DNA of 52,292 nucleotides from an uncultured Acidobacteriia bacterium (GTDB lineage Bacteria > Acidobacteriota > Terriglobia > Bryobacterales > Bryobacteraceae), in NCBI GenBank assembly GCA_903907865.1, contig CAIVPR010000046.1, positions 1 through 52,292 on the forward strand, given 5' to 3'. Positions 40,138 to 50,034 of this stretch are shown piece after piece; the stretch's first letter is position 1, and every line of letters starts with the position of its first letter. The translations under genes were made by a program, and so were the position numbers. Under the pieces are notes generated by a model. It saw only the letters and a list, made by a program, of their open reading frames with translations, had not been told where the DNA came from and did no database searches.

Positions 40138-43100
40138 CTACGAACCGCGCTGGACGATGACGAGTTCCTGCCCGGCGAGCACCATGCCCCCCGGGGCGCA
40201 ACGGATTTGCCGGACAACCCCGGTAACCGGCGACGTGACGGCAATTTCCATCTTCATCGCTTCCAGGATCACCACCTGCTGGCCCGCCTCGACGGTCTGG
40301 CCGTCCTCGACCAGTACCTTCCAGACGGACGCGGTGACCGGGGCACGGGCGGCATCGCAGCCTTCCGGCAAGGCGGTAGCCGCGCTGGCGGAAGCGTTGC
40401 CGGTGTCTGCTGGTTCGGCGAATTCCGCCTGTCCGGCGGAAGCCCAGCGCTCCCGCTCTGCGTCGAATGCGGCCTGCTGGGTGCGCTTGAAATCACGGGA
40501 CTCGGTCGAGATCCCGTCCAAGAACGAGTGGTATTCCCGCAGTCCGAAACTGGCCTCCTCGATCTTCAGCGGGTACCGACCCCGAGGGAACGCTTCCCGG
40601 ATGTCCAACAGTTCCTCCGCGCCGACGGGGTAGAAGCGGATCTGGTCGAAGAACCGCAGCAGCCACGGCGTACCGGGTTGGAATTCCGGCGTGCTGCGGA
40701 AGGTATTCCACATCTGGAGCGTCCGACCGACGAATTGGTATCCGCCCGGCCCCTCCATCCCGTACACGCACATGTAGGCCCCGCCGATGCCGACGGCGTT
40801 TTCCGGCGTCCAGGTGCGCGCCGGGTTGTATTTGGTGGTGACGAGGCGGTGGCGCGGATCGACCGGGGTGGCGACCGGCGCGCCGAGGTACACGTCGCCC
40901 AGCCCCAGTACCAGATAGCTGGCGTCGAAGACGATGCGGTGGACGTCGTCGATGGTGCCCAAGCCGTTCGCCCGGCGAATGAATTCGATATTGCTGGGGC
41001 ACCATGGGGCGTCGGGGCGCACTCCCGACATGTAGCGCTGGATGGCGAGGCGGGTCGCCGGGTCGTCCCACGAGAGTGGCAGATGGACGATGCGCGACCG
41101 GACGCTGATCTGTTCGAGATCCGGGATGTTCTGCTCGCAGTCGCGAACCGCCGCCAGCAGTTCCTCGCGCGGCAGACGCGAATCGTAGTGGATTTGCAGC
41201 GACCGAATGCCCGGCGTGATGTCGACGACGCCCTTTAGGTTCGCGGCGCGGATTCCCTGCTCCAGCGCGTGGGCGCGCAGGCGCAGGTTCATGTCGAGGA
41301 CATTGGGGCCGAATTCGACCAGCAAGTTGCGATCGCCGTCCGCCCGGCAGACCATGGCGGGGGCCTTCCCGGTGGCCACGTGCGATTGCAGGATCGGGCC
41401 CTCGCTGGACACGCGGCGGAAGCGGATGGTATCCCCCGGCTTCAACTGGCCGATCTTCCAGAGTTCGTCGTCCACGATGGTCGCCGGACAGACAAAGCCA
41501 CCAAGGCTGGGGCCGTCGGGACCCAGGATCACGGGCATGTCGCCGGTAAAGTCCACCGCGCCGATGGCGTAGGCGTTGTCGTGGATGTTGGAGGGGTGGA
41601 GCCCGGCCTCGCCTCCATCCTTGCGGGCCCATTTGGGCTTGGGGCCGATGAGGCGGACGCCCGTGCGGTCGGAATTGTAGTGGACCTTCCAGGCGGTTTC
41701 GAAGAAGACGGTGATGTCCTCCTCGAGGAAGAAATCGGGTGCGCCGTGGGGACCGTACAGGACGCCGATTTCCCAGGCGTGCGTGAGTTCGGGGAGTGCG
41801 GGCCGCGAATCGGGCGAGTCGGCAACGGCGGGGCCGAGATGCAGGACATCGCCCGCACGCAGCACGCGCCCGAACGGGCCACCGAAACCGCCGAGAATGA
41901 ATGTACTCTTGCTGCCGAGGTACTCCGGCGATTCGATGCCGCCCGCCACCGCCAAGTAGGCACGGGCACCCGGTCCGGCAGAACTGCCAACCTTCAGAAT
42001 GCCGCCCGCAGGCACCGAAACCGGAGTCCACGGGGTGACCGCCAGTCCGTCCAGTGTGCTGGCGAAATCCGCGCCACCGAGCACAATCGTGGTCGCGGCG
42101 GAAAACTGCAGCGTCGGCCCCATTACCGTGATTTCGAGAGCGGGTGCACCTTCGGGATTGCCACAAATCCGGTTGGCCAAACGGAAGGAGCGGCTGTCCA
42201 TCGGGCCCGAAGGCGGCACTCCAACGTGCCAGTAGCCAAGGCGACCGGGGTGGTCCTGGACCGTAGTCTGCGTGCCGGGTTCGAGGACATCGATGGCGCG
42301 CCGAACGAACGGGAAATCCTTCAGAAACGCGGTGGTGACGCCGCCCGCACGGAAGGCATCGGACCGCACGATCTGGCCCAGGTAGCCGATGATCGTCTCG
42401 GTGCCCGAGATTTCGCACTGGTCCAGCGCCGTGGCGAGCCGCGCCAAGGCTTCGGGGCGGTCTGCCCCCTTGACGATGACTTTGGCCAGCATCGGGTCGT
42501 AGAACGGCGTGACTTCGCTGCCGGATTCCACCCAAGTCTCGACGCGCGCGCCAGTCTTGGGCCAAGCCACGTGCACCAGTTTTCCAGCGCAGGGGCGAAA
42601 GTTCTTCCCCGGATCCTCGGCATAAACGCGCACTTGGATCGACGAGCCCGAAGGCCGGATCTCGTCTTGGCGGAGCGGAATCGGCTCGCCCGCGGCCACC
42701 CGGACCATCCATTCGACGAGATCGACGCCCGTTACTTCCTCCGTAACGCCGTGCTCCACCTGCAGCCGGGTATTGACCTCAAGGAAGTAGTACCGGGCGG
42801 TTGACTGGTCGTAGAGAAACTCGACAGTGCCCGCTGACCTGTAATTCACCGCCTTGCAGAGCCGGACGGCCGTTTCCAGCAGTGAAGCGCGGACTTCCGG
42901 CGTCAATCCCGGCGCGGGGGTTTCCTCCACCACTTTCTGGTTCCGGCGCTGCACCGAGCAATCGCGTTCACCGAGGGCAACAACTTCGCCCTTGCCGTCG
43001 CCAAAAACCTGGACCTCGATGTGTCGAGCCTGCTGGACAAACTTCTCCACGTACAACCCGGCGTGGCCGAAGTTGGCGACACTGAGCCTGTGGACGGCGT

Positions 43101-43641
43101 CGAAGGCGTCTCGCAGTTCGTCGGCGGTCGCGGCTAGGCGCATGCCGATTCCGCCGCCGCCCGCCGTGCTCTTCAACATGACGGGGTAGCCGATCTCCGC
43201 CGCTGCCGCCAAGGCTTCATCGGCGTTGGCGAGGAGTTCCGTGCCAGGCAGAATCGGCGCATGGTTGGCCTGCGCGATCTCGCGCGCTGTGTGCTTCAGG
43301 CCGAACGCGCGCATCTGTGCGGGATTCGGACCGATGAAGACTATCCCCGCAGCCTCGCAGGCTTCCGCGAAGGCCGCGTTTTCGCTGAGAAAACCGTAAC
43401 CCGGATGGATCGCCTCTGCCCCCGTCACGCGGGCGGCGCCGAGGATCGCATCCATATTCAGATAGCTCTGGCTGGCGGGTGAGGGTCCGATGTGGACAGC
43501 CTCGTCCGCTTGGGACACGTGCAGCGAATGCTGGTCGGCGTCGGAATAGACGGCCACGCTGCGGATTCCCAGGCGCCGCAAGGTGCGGATGATCCGACAG
43601 GCGATGACGCCCCGGTTGGCGATCAGGACTTTCGAGAACAT
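40138..43641 (-). CDS. urea carboxylase / guanidine carboxylase (biotin-dependent)
   Basis: 1167 residues with the full layout of the family: biotin carboxylase ([26 protein letters not shown] start, ATP-grasp [31 protein letters not shown]), carboxyltransferase AHS2 (about 440-760: [30 protein letters not shown]) and AHS1 (about 770-1060) domains, and a C-terminal biotinyl domain with the biotin Lys1130 in EAMKMEI. It carboxylates urea to allophanate or guanidine to carboxyguanidine using bicarbonate and ATP. The two DUF1989 genes upstream favour guanidine. The key specificity residue (Asp in urea, Asn in guanidine enzymes) needs an alignment. The ATG overlaps the upstream TGA by one base (TGATG). 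Confidence 0.92.
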   Translation of the reverse strand: MFSKVLIANRGVIACRIIRTLRRLGIRSVAVYSDADQHSLHVSQADEAVHIGPSPASQSYLNMDAILGAARVTGAEAIHPGYGFLSENAAFAEACEAAGIVFIGPNPAQMRAFGLKHTAREIAQANHAPILPGTELLANADEALAAAAEIGYPVMLKSTAGGGGIGMRLAATADELRDAFDAVHRLSVANFGHAGLYVEKFVQQARHIEVQVFGDGKGEVVALGERDCSVQRRNQKVVEETPAPGLTPEVRASLLETAVRLCKAVNYRSAGTVEFLYDQSTARYYFLEVNTRLQVEHGVTEEVTGVDLVEWMVRVAAGEPIPLRQDEIRPSGSSIQVRVYAEDPGKNFRPCAGKLVHVAWPKTGARVETWVESGSEVTPFYDPMLAKVIVKGADRPEALARLATALDQCEISGTETIIGYLGQIVRSDAFRAGGVTTAFLKDFPFVRRAIDVLEPGTQTTVQDHPGRLGYWHVGVPPSGPMDSRSFRLANRICGNPEGAPALEITVMGPTLQFSAATTIVLGGADFASTLDGLAVTPWTPVSVPAGGILKVGSSAGPGARAYLAVAGGIESPEYLGSKSTFILGGFGGPFGRVLRAGDVLHLGPAVADSPDSRPALPELTHAWEIGVLYGPHGAPDFFLEEDITVFFETAWKVHYNSDRTGVRLIGPKPKWARKDGGEAGLHPSNIHDNAYAIGAVDFTGDMPVILGPDGPSLGGFVCPATIVDDELWKIGQLKPGDTIRFRRVSSEGPILQSHVATGKAPAMVCRADGDRNLLVEFGPNVLDMNLRLRAHALEQGIRAANLKGVVDITPGIRSLQIHYDSRLPREELLAAVRDCEQNIPDLEQISVRSRIVHLPLSWDDPATRLAIQRYMSGVRPDAPWCPSNIEFIRRANGLGTIDDVHRIVFDASYLVLGLGDVYLGAPVATPVDPRHRLVTTKYNPARTWTPENAVGIGGAYMCVYGMEGPGGYQFVGRTLQMWNTFRSTPEFQPGTPWLLRFFDQIRFYPVGAEELLDIREAFPRGRYPLKIEEASFGLREYHSFLDGISTESRDFKRTQQAAFDAERERWASAGQAEFAEPADTGNASASAATALPEGCDAARAPVTASVWKVLVEDGQTVEAGQQVVILEAMKMEIAVTSPVTGVVRQIRCAPGGMVLAGQELVIVQRGS

Positions 43642-44288
43642 CAGGCGACCGGATCCCAGATCAAGACCTCGACTGGAGTCGGGTTGTAGGCGTTACATGG
43701 GTTGTTCAATTGCGGGCAGTTGCTGATGAGCGCGATGACGTCGGTATCGGCCCGCATCTCCACGTACTTGCCAGCGTCGGAGATGCCGTCCTCGAAGGTG
43801 AGGCGGCCGTCCGGCGTTACGGGGACATTCATGAAGAAATTGATGTTGTTGGGGATGTCGCGCTTGTCCATACCGCTGTCGGCTTGTATGACCGCCTTCA
43901 GGAAACTGCTGCGGCAGGCATGCATGTGGCGCTTGGAGATGTCGTAACGCACCATGTTGCTCTCGTTGGCGCACGCCCCTCCGAGAGTGTCGTGGCGACC
44001 GCAGGTGTCCGCGGTAATCGTCAAGAGGACGGTGCCGCGGGTGGAAACGAGCTTCGTCCCGGTGGCGAGATAGATATTCCGTTGGAGTTGGATGGTGTCC
44101 TGGGCGCTGTACCGGTCAGCCGTGTCCGCCGCATTGTAGAACAAGGTGTCGGCGGCTTGGTTGCCTTCCAAATCCACGATGCGGAAATGCTGACCGGCTG
44201 CGATCTGGTGCATCCACGGCTCGCCGGCCGGAACGATGGCGCGGTACACCGCGTCCTTGGGGTCGAGGCTGCTTTCAACTAATGGCAT
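43641..44288 (-). CDS. urea carboxylase-associated DUF1989 protein 2 / carboxyguanidine deiminase subunit
   Basis: 215 residues of the DUF1989 family, the second of the two found in urea/guanidine carboxylase regions. Recognised from [80 protein letters not shown] and [31 protein letters not shown]. Conserved Cys and His residues suggest a metal site. In guanidine degradation the two DUF1989 proteins form a heteromeric deiminase turning carboxyguanidine into allophanate and ammonia. AGGAG lies seven bases before the ATG; the gap to the upstream gene is nine bases. Confidence 0.88.
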   Translation of the reverse strand: MPLVESSLDPKDAVYRAIVPAGEPWMHQIAAGQHFRIVDLEGNQAADTLFYNAADTADRYSAQDTIQLQRNIYLATGTKLVSTRGTVLLTITADTCGRHDTLGGACANESNMVRYDISKRHMHACRSSFLKAVIQADSGMDKRDIPNNINFFMNVPVTPDGRLTFEDGISDAGKYVEMRADTDVIALISNCPQLNNPCNAYNPTPVEVLIWDPVA

Positions 44289-44297
44289 GTTCGGCTC

Positions 44298-45017
44298 CTA
44301 GAGGAAATACCGTTCGGTCAGGATGAAGCCGCGACCGTTTTCGGGACGCGACAGGCGGCAGGGATCGTCAGGCCCGGGGGGCGGCACCCGCAGGATCTCG
44401 GCATGGACCGGCTTGGGGGCGTAGGCCGGGTTGGGGTCCAACGGATGCTGACAGGTGTTCACGATGGCGAGCGTATTCATCTCCGAACGCAGCGTCACCT
44501 GCGAGTCGGCTTGGGAATGCCCCTCAACAAAGGTGAGTCCACCATCGTCCGCCACGGCCAACTTGCTGAAGAAATTGACGTTGGCGGTCAAGTCGCGGGG
44601 CGTGAGCCCCCACTTGCCCAACTCCACCAGTACGCTGTCGAAGGCGTTCTTGTGATACCCGTTGCGAGCCGTTTGGTAATTCAGATCGCCGTACTTGGCC
44701 CGGACCAGCGCCGGACCGGCCAGGCCGCCGATCGGGTCGTGCCAGCCCACAGTGTCCTCGATGATGGAGCACAGGATCCGCCCCATGTCGGAATAGAGTA
44801 CATTCCCGGTGGTCAGGCGCGAGATATGTTGGGTCTTGAGCGTGTCCGGCATATTGTAGCGCTCTGTCGGAAACTCGGAGTTATAGAGCAGGACGGCGGC
44901 ATTCGCGCCACCCTCGATATCTGTCAGCCGCAGCGCCGTGCCACGTTTGAGCACATGGGACCATGTCGCGCCCGGCTGGATCGTTTCTTCCCACAAGAGG
45001 ACACACGTATCCGTCAA
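44298..45017 (-). CDS. urea carboxylase-associated DUF1989 protein 1 / carboxyguanidine deiminase subunit
   Basis: 239 residues from the TTG at 45017, where GAGGTG stands four bases upstream; a TTG four codons earlier (45029) is the alternative. DUF1989 family, first of the pair: LWEETIQPGATWSHVLKRGTALRLTDIEGGANAAVLLYN, DTVGWHDPIGG, NYQTARNGYHKNAFDSVLVELGKWGL, NFFSKLAVADDGGLTFVEGHSQADSQVTLRSEMNTLAIVNTCQHPLDP. Expected to pair with the next gene as carboxyguanidine deiminase. It is the first gene of the locus. I looked for a guanidine-I (ykkC) riboswitch between it and 45418 and did not find its conserved blocks. Confidence 0.87.
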   Translation of the reverse strand: MTDTCVLLWEETIQPGATWSHVLKRGTALRLTDIEGGANAAVLLYNSEFPTERYNMPDTLKTQHISRLTTGNVLYSDMGRILCSIIEDTVGWHDPIGGLAGPALVRAKYGDLNYQTARNGYHKNAFDSVLVELGKWGLTPRDLTANVNFFSKLAVADDGGLTFVEGHSQADSQVTLRSEMNTLAIVNTCQHPLDPNPAYAPKPVHAEILRVPPPGPDDPCRLSRPENGRGFILTERYFL

Positions 45018-45083
45018 TTGACACCTCAACTATCTTGATTTTCTGTCTGTAGTGCTCGGGTTGAAACAGAGGGAAGCGGGGAG

Positions 45084-45344
45084 TTATCGGGGAGGGCCGC
45101 AGCAGACATCCATCTTGGTCAGCCGCAGGAACACGTCGAGAGCGATAAGCATCCGTGTGTTGCGGGCTGGGAGGGTCCGGGTCACTAAACCCAGTATTGC
45201 ACCGGGCGGTACCGGGGCAAAGAAGAAATATTGGATCGGCGCGATCAGGAATCCACCCTGCTCCCATCGCACAACGGTTTCACAACATTTGATTTGACAA
45301 GCAGCCCAAGGGTCGGTGATACTCGTATCATCTCCACGCTCCAC
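45084..45344 (-). CDS. possible small protein in the divergent gap, unrecognised
   Basis: An open frame of up to 86 residues starting with GTG at 45344 lies between the DUF1989 operon and the TonB receptor. It includes a hydrophobic run (GGFLIAPIQYFFFAPVPPGAILGLV) and ends RLTKMDVCCGPPR. Third-base G/C preference is high, as in neighbouring genes, but the plus-strand frame is also open, there is no clear ribosome binding site, and the receptor's promoter overlaps its 5' end. It fills most of the 400-base gap and may not be real. Confidence 0.25.
   Translation of the reverse strand: MERGDDTSITDPWAACQIKCCETVVRWEQGGFLIAPIQYFFFAPVPPGAILGLVTRTLPARNTRMLIALDVFLRLTKMDVCCGPPR
45294..45330 (+). promoter_or_regulatory. 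promoter with overlapping inverted repeat for the second TonB-dependent receptor
   Basis: A consensus TTGACA (45294-45299) is followed by an 18-base spacer and GATACT (45318-45323). The -10 lies inside the perfect inverted repeat TGATAC-TC-GTATCA (45317-45330), placed where a bound repressor would block RNA polymerase. The receptor ATG is at 45419. Confidence 0.6.
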
Positions 45345-45418
45345 CCCGTCTGATCTCCGGCCACTACGTCCGTCCGGAACATGCGTTGGAACTTCAACAA
45401 CAACAGAAGGGGATCTCC

Positions 45419-48400
45419 ATGCGAATTCTTGCGGGCACTCTCTTAATGTGCCTACTCACCGGCGGACTCTACGCCCAAAACGCCACCAGTCTGAACGGGG
45501 TCGTTTCCGACCCGTCCGGTGGTGTTCTCACCGATGTTTCAATCAGCCTGAAAAACAAGGCTACGGACGCCACCCGTACTGCAAAGTCGGACGCCCAAGG
45601 AAGATATCTCTTCCCGCAACTCCCGCCCGGAACATACAAGCTGGAAGCCAAGGCCACAGGGTTCAAGGCGGGCGAGGTGGAAAATCTCACCCTGCAGGTC
45701 AACACGCCCGCCACGGTCAACCTGGTGCTGCAAGTTGGCGCGGTCAACGAAACCATCTCCGTGGTCGCCGATGCGACCCTCGTCAACACCGTGGATGCCT
45801 CCCTCGGGAACGCCATTACGGAAAAACCAATCGTCGAACTGCCCTTCGAGGCCCGCAACCCGGTCGGACTGCTCGCGCTTCAGCCCGGCGTCACCTACAT
45901 CAACAACGGCAAGGACGACTTCCGAAGCGGTGCCGTCAACGGCGGCAAGAGCGACCAAGGCAACGTCACCCTCGACGGCGTCGACGTCAACGATCAGCAG
46001 AATCGCACGGCGTTCACCTCCGTGCTCCGCGTGACCCTCGATTCCGTGCAGGAGTTTCGCGTGACGACCTCGAACTTCGGGGCGGACCAGGGGCGTTCCT
46101 CCGGTGCCCAGGTGTCCCTGGTGACCAAGTCCGGTACGAATGAAATCCACGGCTCGGCGTTCGAGTTCAACCGCAACACGCTCACCAGCGCCAACACATT
46201 CTTCAACAACGCGTCCAAGGTTCCCCGCACCGCGCTGATCCGGAACGTTTTCGGAGGCACGCTGGGCGGGCCCATCAAGAAGGACAAACTGTTCATGTTC
46301 GGCAGCTACGAGGGTCGGCGCGACGCCTCGCAGGCCAGCGCGGTGCGGATCGTTCCCACCGCCGACTTCAGGGTCGGGACCTTTACCTATGTCAAGAAGG
46401 ACGGCAGCACGGGAAAACTTTCGCCCGCCGAAATTGCCGCCAATGCCGATCCGCTCCACATCGGGCCAAACGCCGCCATTCTGAAGTACCTGCAGCAGTT
46501 CCCCCAGCCGAACGACACCTCGGTGGGCGATGGACTCAACACATCCGGGTACCGCTTCAACAGCGGGTCCCCCTTGCGCTACGGAACCTACATCACCAAG
46601 ATCGACTACGCGCTGAGCAGCAAGCACCAACTGTTCGTCCGGGGCAACCTGCAGAACGACCACCTCACCAGCTCGATTCCCCAGTTCCCGGGGCAGCCCG
46701 ACGCCTCGGCCCGTTTGGAGAACGCCAAGGGAATCGCCGTCGGCGACACGTGGGTAATCTCATCGAACCTGATCAGCAACATGCGCTACGGCTTGACCCG
46801 TCAGTCTTATGACCAGACCGGCATCCAGAGCACAGCCTACGTGACGCTCCGGTCGATCGACAACCTCTACCCCACCACCCGGCCCCTCTCCGCCACCGTG
46901 CCGACGCACAATTTGGCCGATGACTTCACGTGGAGCAAGGGCGCACACAGCATCGCGTTCGGCGCGAATTACCGCTACACCACCGCCAGCCGACTGAACT
47001 TCGCCAACTCCTTCAGCGACGGCTACATCAACTCGTCTTGGCTGCAAGGCACGGGTACCAACCTGCTGGTCGCCGACGCCAAGAACAGCACCCTCTACAC
47101 GCGCCTGATGACGGATCTGCTGGGCATCGTGGCCGAGGGTGACGCCTACTACAACTTCGACAAGAGCGGCACCGCGCTGCCGCAGGGCGCGGGCATCGCG
47201 CGCAAGTTCGTCGACCAGTCCTTCGAGATGTACCTGCAGGACACTTGGAAGGTCAGCCGCGGCCTGACGGTGAGCGGCGGAGTCCGCGTGTCCTTGAATC
47301 CGGCGCTGAGCGAGGCCAACGGCATTCAGACCACGACCAATGTTCCGCTTTCGGACTGGTTCAACCAGCGCGGCGCCTTGGCGGACCAAGGCCAACCGCA
47401 GTCGAAGATCACTCCGATCAAGTTCGACCTTTCCGGCAATCCGGGCGGACGGCCGCTCTATCCGTTCCAGCACGACTTCTCGCCACGCCTTGGCGTAGCG
47501 TTTTCGCCCCAGAACAGCGACGGCCTGCTGAGTAAGATCTTCGGCGGCGCTGGCAAGACGTCCATCCGCGCCGGTGCGGGGCTCTACTACGACGTGTTCG
47601 GGCAAAGTCTGATCCGTCTGGTGGACGCGACCGCCTTGGGCTTCTCCACCCAGTTGACCAACCCGGCCAATGCGAGCGCGTTGACAGCCCCCCGGTTCCT
47701 GGGGCCCACCGTCCTTCCCGCCGGCCTCTTGATCCCGGCTCCCAAGGGTGGCTTCCCCCAGACCGCGCCCAACATCTGGGCGATCGCCCGGAGCTTGGAC
47801 GACAAGCTGAAGGCACCGTACTCCATCAACCTGAACCTATCCATCGAGCGCGAACTGAAGGGCGGGTTCATGGTACAGGGTGCCTATGTGGGCCATTTGG
47901 CGCGCCGCTCGATCATCGGCGACGACGTCGCGATTCCGACCAATCTGAAGGACCCGGCGTCTGGCCAGACCTACTTCCAGGCCGCGACGTTGATGATGCA
48001 GCAGGTAAACGCCGGCGTTCCCACGTCGAAGATCGCCAAGCAGCCCTTCTTCGAGACCTTCTACCCGGGTTACGCCACCAAGACGCTTAGCGCCACCCAG
48101 TCCATCTACGACCAGTTCTACACCTCGGAACCGGATGCGACGTCGGTCCTACTCGACATCGACGGGCCGGGCTGCAGCCCTTGCGGCAAGTACGGCGCGT
48201 ACCAGCAGTGGAATTCGCAATATTCGTCGCTGGCCGTTTACCGGTCGCGGGGCTCGGGCTCGTACCATGCGTTGCAGTTGACGGCCCGCAAGCGCTTCTC
48301 GAAGGGCCTGCAGTTCGACTTCAACTACACCTACTCGAAGTCGATCGACCTCGCGTCCACCAGGGAAAGCGACGGCGTCACTTCCAGCCAGATCATCAAT

Positions 48401-49024
48401 CCGTGGAACACCCGCCAGATGCGGGCGGTTTCGGACTACGATCTGCGCCACAACTTCACAGCGTTCGGGATTTACGAGCTGCCTGTCGGCAAGGGCAAGC
48501 CGTTCCTTGGCCATGTCGGCAAGGTGGCGGACGCGGTGGTCGGAGGCTGGCAGCTGACGGGGATCTACCGGCAGACTTCGGGCTTCCCGATCGGAGTCGG
48601 CAACGGCGGGTTCTGGCCGACAAACTGGAACCTGTCGGGGTATGCGACCCAGCTAACCCCGTTGACTGCGCAGACGGTCGAGAATGCCAAGGTCAAGGGC
48701 GGCGGAGCCTACATGTTCGCCGATCCGACTGCGGCTTTCAACGCCTTCGCGCTCACCATGCCGGGCCAGACGGGATCGCGCAACACGCTTCGCGGCGACG
48801 GGATCTTCAACATCGATTCCAGCATCAGCAAGTGGTTTGTGCTCCCCTACAGCGAGAAACACCGCATCCAGTTCCGCGCCGAGGTGTTCAACCTGACCAA
48901 CTCGGTCCGGTTCGACGCCAACACCGCGAGCTTGAGCCTGGGTGCTCCGAACACGTTCGGCAAGTACAGCAGCACCTTGGGCAGCGCCCGTGTGATGCAG
49001 TTCGGTGCCAAGTACGTGTTCTAG
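45419..49024 (+). CDS. Oar-like TonB-dependent receptor with carboxypeptidase-regulatory domain
   Basis: 1201 residues, apparently intact. Signal peptide (RILAGTLLMCLLTGGLYAQ), carboxypeptidase-regulatory-like domain at about 24-105 (LNGVVSDPSGGVLTDVSISL...YLFPQLPPGTYKLEAKATGF), plug region (NPVGLLALQPGVTYINNG, LDGVDVNDQQN, VTLDSVQEFRVTTSNF), then a long barrel. It ends with FRAEVFNLTNSVRFDANTAS and the terminal strand MQFGAKYVF. AAGGGG precedes the ATG. As the largest envelope protein here it probably transports a bulky substrate. It is divergent from the guanidine/urea locus, but such receptors are too common in this group to infer a link. It serves as the intact comparison for the two broken copies. 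Confidence 0.9.
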   Translation: MRILAGTLLMCLLTGGLYAQNATSLNGVVSDPSGGVLTDVSISLKNKATDATRTAKSDAQGRYLFPQLPPGTYKLEAKATGFKAGEVENLTLQVNTPATVNLVLQVGAVNETISVVADATLVNTVDASLGNAITEKPIVELPFEARNPVGLLALQPGVTYINNGKDDFRSGAVNGGKSDQGNVTLDGVDVNDQQNRTAFTSVLRVTLDSVQEFRVTTSNFGADQGRSSGAQVSLVTKSGTNEIHGSAFEFNRNTLTSANTFFNNASKVPRTALIRNVFGGTLGGPIKKDKLFMFGSYEGRRDASQASAVRIVPTADFRVGTFTYVKKDGSTGKLSPAEIAANADPLHIGPNAAILKYLQQFPQPNDTSVGDGLNTSGYRFNSGSPLRYGTYITKIDYALSSKHQLFVRGNLQNDHLTSSIPQFPGQPDASARLENAKGIAVGDTWVISSNLISNMRYGLTRQSYDQTGIQSTAYVTLRSIDNLYPTTRPLSATVPTHNLADDFTWSKGAHSIAFGANYRYTTASRLNFANSFSDGYINSSWLQGTGTNLLVADAKNSTLYTRLMTDLLGIVAEGDAYYNFDKSGTALPQGAGIARKFVDQSFEMYLQDTWKVSRGLTVSGGVRVSLNPALSEANGIQTTTNVPLSDWFNQRGALADQGQPQSKITPIKFDLSGNPGGRPLYPFQHDFSPRLGVAFSPQNSDGLLSKIFGGAGKTSIRAGAGLYYDVFGQSLIRLVDATALGFSTQLTNPANASALTAPRFLGPTVLPAGLLIPAPKGGFPQTAPNIWAIARSLDDKLKAPYSINLNLSIERELKGGFMVQGAYVGHLARRSIIGDDVAIPTNLKDPASGQTYFQAATLMMQQVNAGVPTSKIAKQPFFETFYPGYATKTLSATQSIYDQFYTSEPDATSVLLDIDGPGCSPCGKYGAYQQWNSQYSSLAVYRSRGSGSYHALQLTARKRFSKGLQFDFNYTYSKSIDLASTRESDGVTSSQIINPWNTRQMRAVSDYDLRHNFTAFGIYELPVGKGKPFLGHVGKVADAVVGGWQLTGIYRQTSGFPIGVGNGGFWPTNWNLSGYATQLTPLTAQTVENAKVKGGGAYMFADPTAAFNAFALTMPGQTGSRNTLRGDGIFNIDSSISKWFVLPYSEKHRIQFRAEVFNLTNSVRFDANTASLSLGAPNTFGKYSSTLGSARVMQFGAKYVF

Positions 49025-49049
49025 GATCGCTTAAACTGCATGGCACGAA

Positions 49050-49095
49050 GGGGGTGTGTTCATGGGGGCCGGAAGGCCCTTGTGGATGCACCCCC
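49050..49095 (+). terminator. long hairpin after the second receptor gene
   Basis: GGGGGTG (49050) pairs with CACCCCC (49095), and an inner GGGCC-GGAA-GGCCC stem closes on a GGAA tetraloop, with an internal loop between. No U-tract follows. Confidence 0.55.
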
Positions 49096-49118
49096 AAACT
49101 ACGTCAAAACGCAAATGG

Positions 49119-49124
49119 TATAAA
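49119..49124 (+). promoter_or_regulatory. -10 box next to the TPR gene start (possible leaderless gene)
   Basis: TATAAA is followed by seven bases and the GTG at 49132, without a Shine-Dalgarno sequence. The -35 is not obvious. Confidence 0.4.
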
Positions 49125-49131
49125 GCACGCA

Positions 49132-50034
49132 GTGCGGTTCTTGTTACCAGTGCTCCTCTTGGCCGCCGTTGCCTTGGCGTTACAGCCCGATCCGGCGGCT
49201 TTGCGCAAGGTCTATGAGGACCATGTCGCACGTTGCGAGAGAGACTTCGGCCCCCGCGACGCCCGGACCGCCCAAGCTGCCCGTGATCTCGGCTTCTACA
49301 TGCGGGAGTCCGGCGACAAGAAGGCTGCGACGACCGCTTTCGCGATGGCGCTTGCCATCGACCAAGCCAACCTCGGACCGGATGCCCGACAAACACTGGC
49401 TGGAGAACTGGCCTTGGCCTCCGTTTCCCCGCCGCCCGAGGCCGAAGCCCTATTTCGCAAGGCCCTCACCTCCCGAGGCATGGATTCCACCCTCGCCGCA
49501 CCCGCGCTTTCCGCTCTCGGCGACCTGCGCTTTGCCGCCAAGGACCCCGTCGGCGCGGCGGCGGCTTGGCGGCTGGCGTTGCAACATTCCGAGATCGTGA
49601 ACGGGAAGGATTCCGACCCCGTCGCCAAGATCCTCTACAACCTTTCCCAAGTCGTCGATACGAAGGAGGCAGTTGCGCTGCTGGAACGCGCCCGCGCCAT
49701 CGCGGTCGGCAATTTCGGCCCGAACCACCCCGAAACCGCCACGTGCGAGGTCAATCTCGCCAACGCGCTGCTGCATGCCGGACGCCTGTCGGATGCGGTC
49801 GAACATGCACGGACGGGCCTGGCGGCCTTCGAAGCCTCGCTGGGACCGCGGCATCCTCGCGTTTCCGTGGCCTTGACTACTCTGGCCCGAGCCCTTGGCG
49901 GCCAGAAAGGTGCCGACCGGAAGAGCATCGCGGACCTCTACCGCCGCGCCGTTGAAATCGACCGACTCTCGCTTGGCGACAAGGATCCGCAGACGCTGGC
50001 CGACATCCGCGCGCTCAATGCTTTGCCAAAGTGA
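49132..50034 (+). CDS. secreted TPR-repeat protein
   Basis: 300 residues from a GTG at 49132 that opens a good signal peptide (RFLLPVLLLAAVALALQ). The mature part is made of tetratricopeptide units of the NB-ARC/kinesin-light-chain-like kind: DARTAQAARDLGFYMRESGDKKAATTAFAMALAID, HPETATCEVNLANALLHAGRLSDAVEHARTGLAAFE, HPRVSVALTTLARALGG, and SIADLYRRAVEIDRLSLGDKDPQTLADI. It is probably a periplasmic scaffold. The same frame is open far upstream, but that part is an overlap shadow of the receptor gene. Its last 20 bases overlap the 3' end of the cytochrome gene on the other strand. Confidence 0.8.
   Translation: MRFLLPVLLLAAVALALQPDPAALRKVYEDHVARCERDFGPRDARTAQAARDLGFYMRESGDKKAATTAFAMALAIDQANLGPDARQTLAGELALASVSPPPEAEALFRKALTSRGMDSTLAAPALSALGDLRFAAKDPVGAAAAWRLALQHSEIVNGKDSDPVAKILYNLSQVVDTKEAVALLERARAIAVGNFGPNHPETATCEVNLANALLHAGRLSDAVEHARTGLAAFEASLGPRHPRVSVALTTLARALGGQKGADRKSIADLYRRAVEIDRLSLGDKDPQTLADIRALNALPK

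Noticed and set aside
40493-42712. Long open frame of 739 codons on the minus strand within the carboxylase gene
   Set aside because: It is an out-of-frame shadow: extremely rich in Arg, Pro and Gly with no motif, while the overlapping frame shows the complete carboxylase layout.
45018-45418. Guanidine-I (ykkC) riboswitch upstream of the DUF1989/carboxylase operon
   Set aside because: Expected from the gene content, but the conserved blocks (CUAGGGUUCCG-like, GGUCCGAGAG-like, AAAGCCCGGGAGA-like) could not be found on the minus strand of this gap or at 40003-40137.
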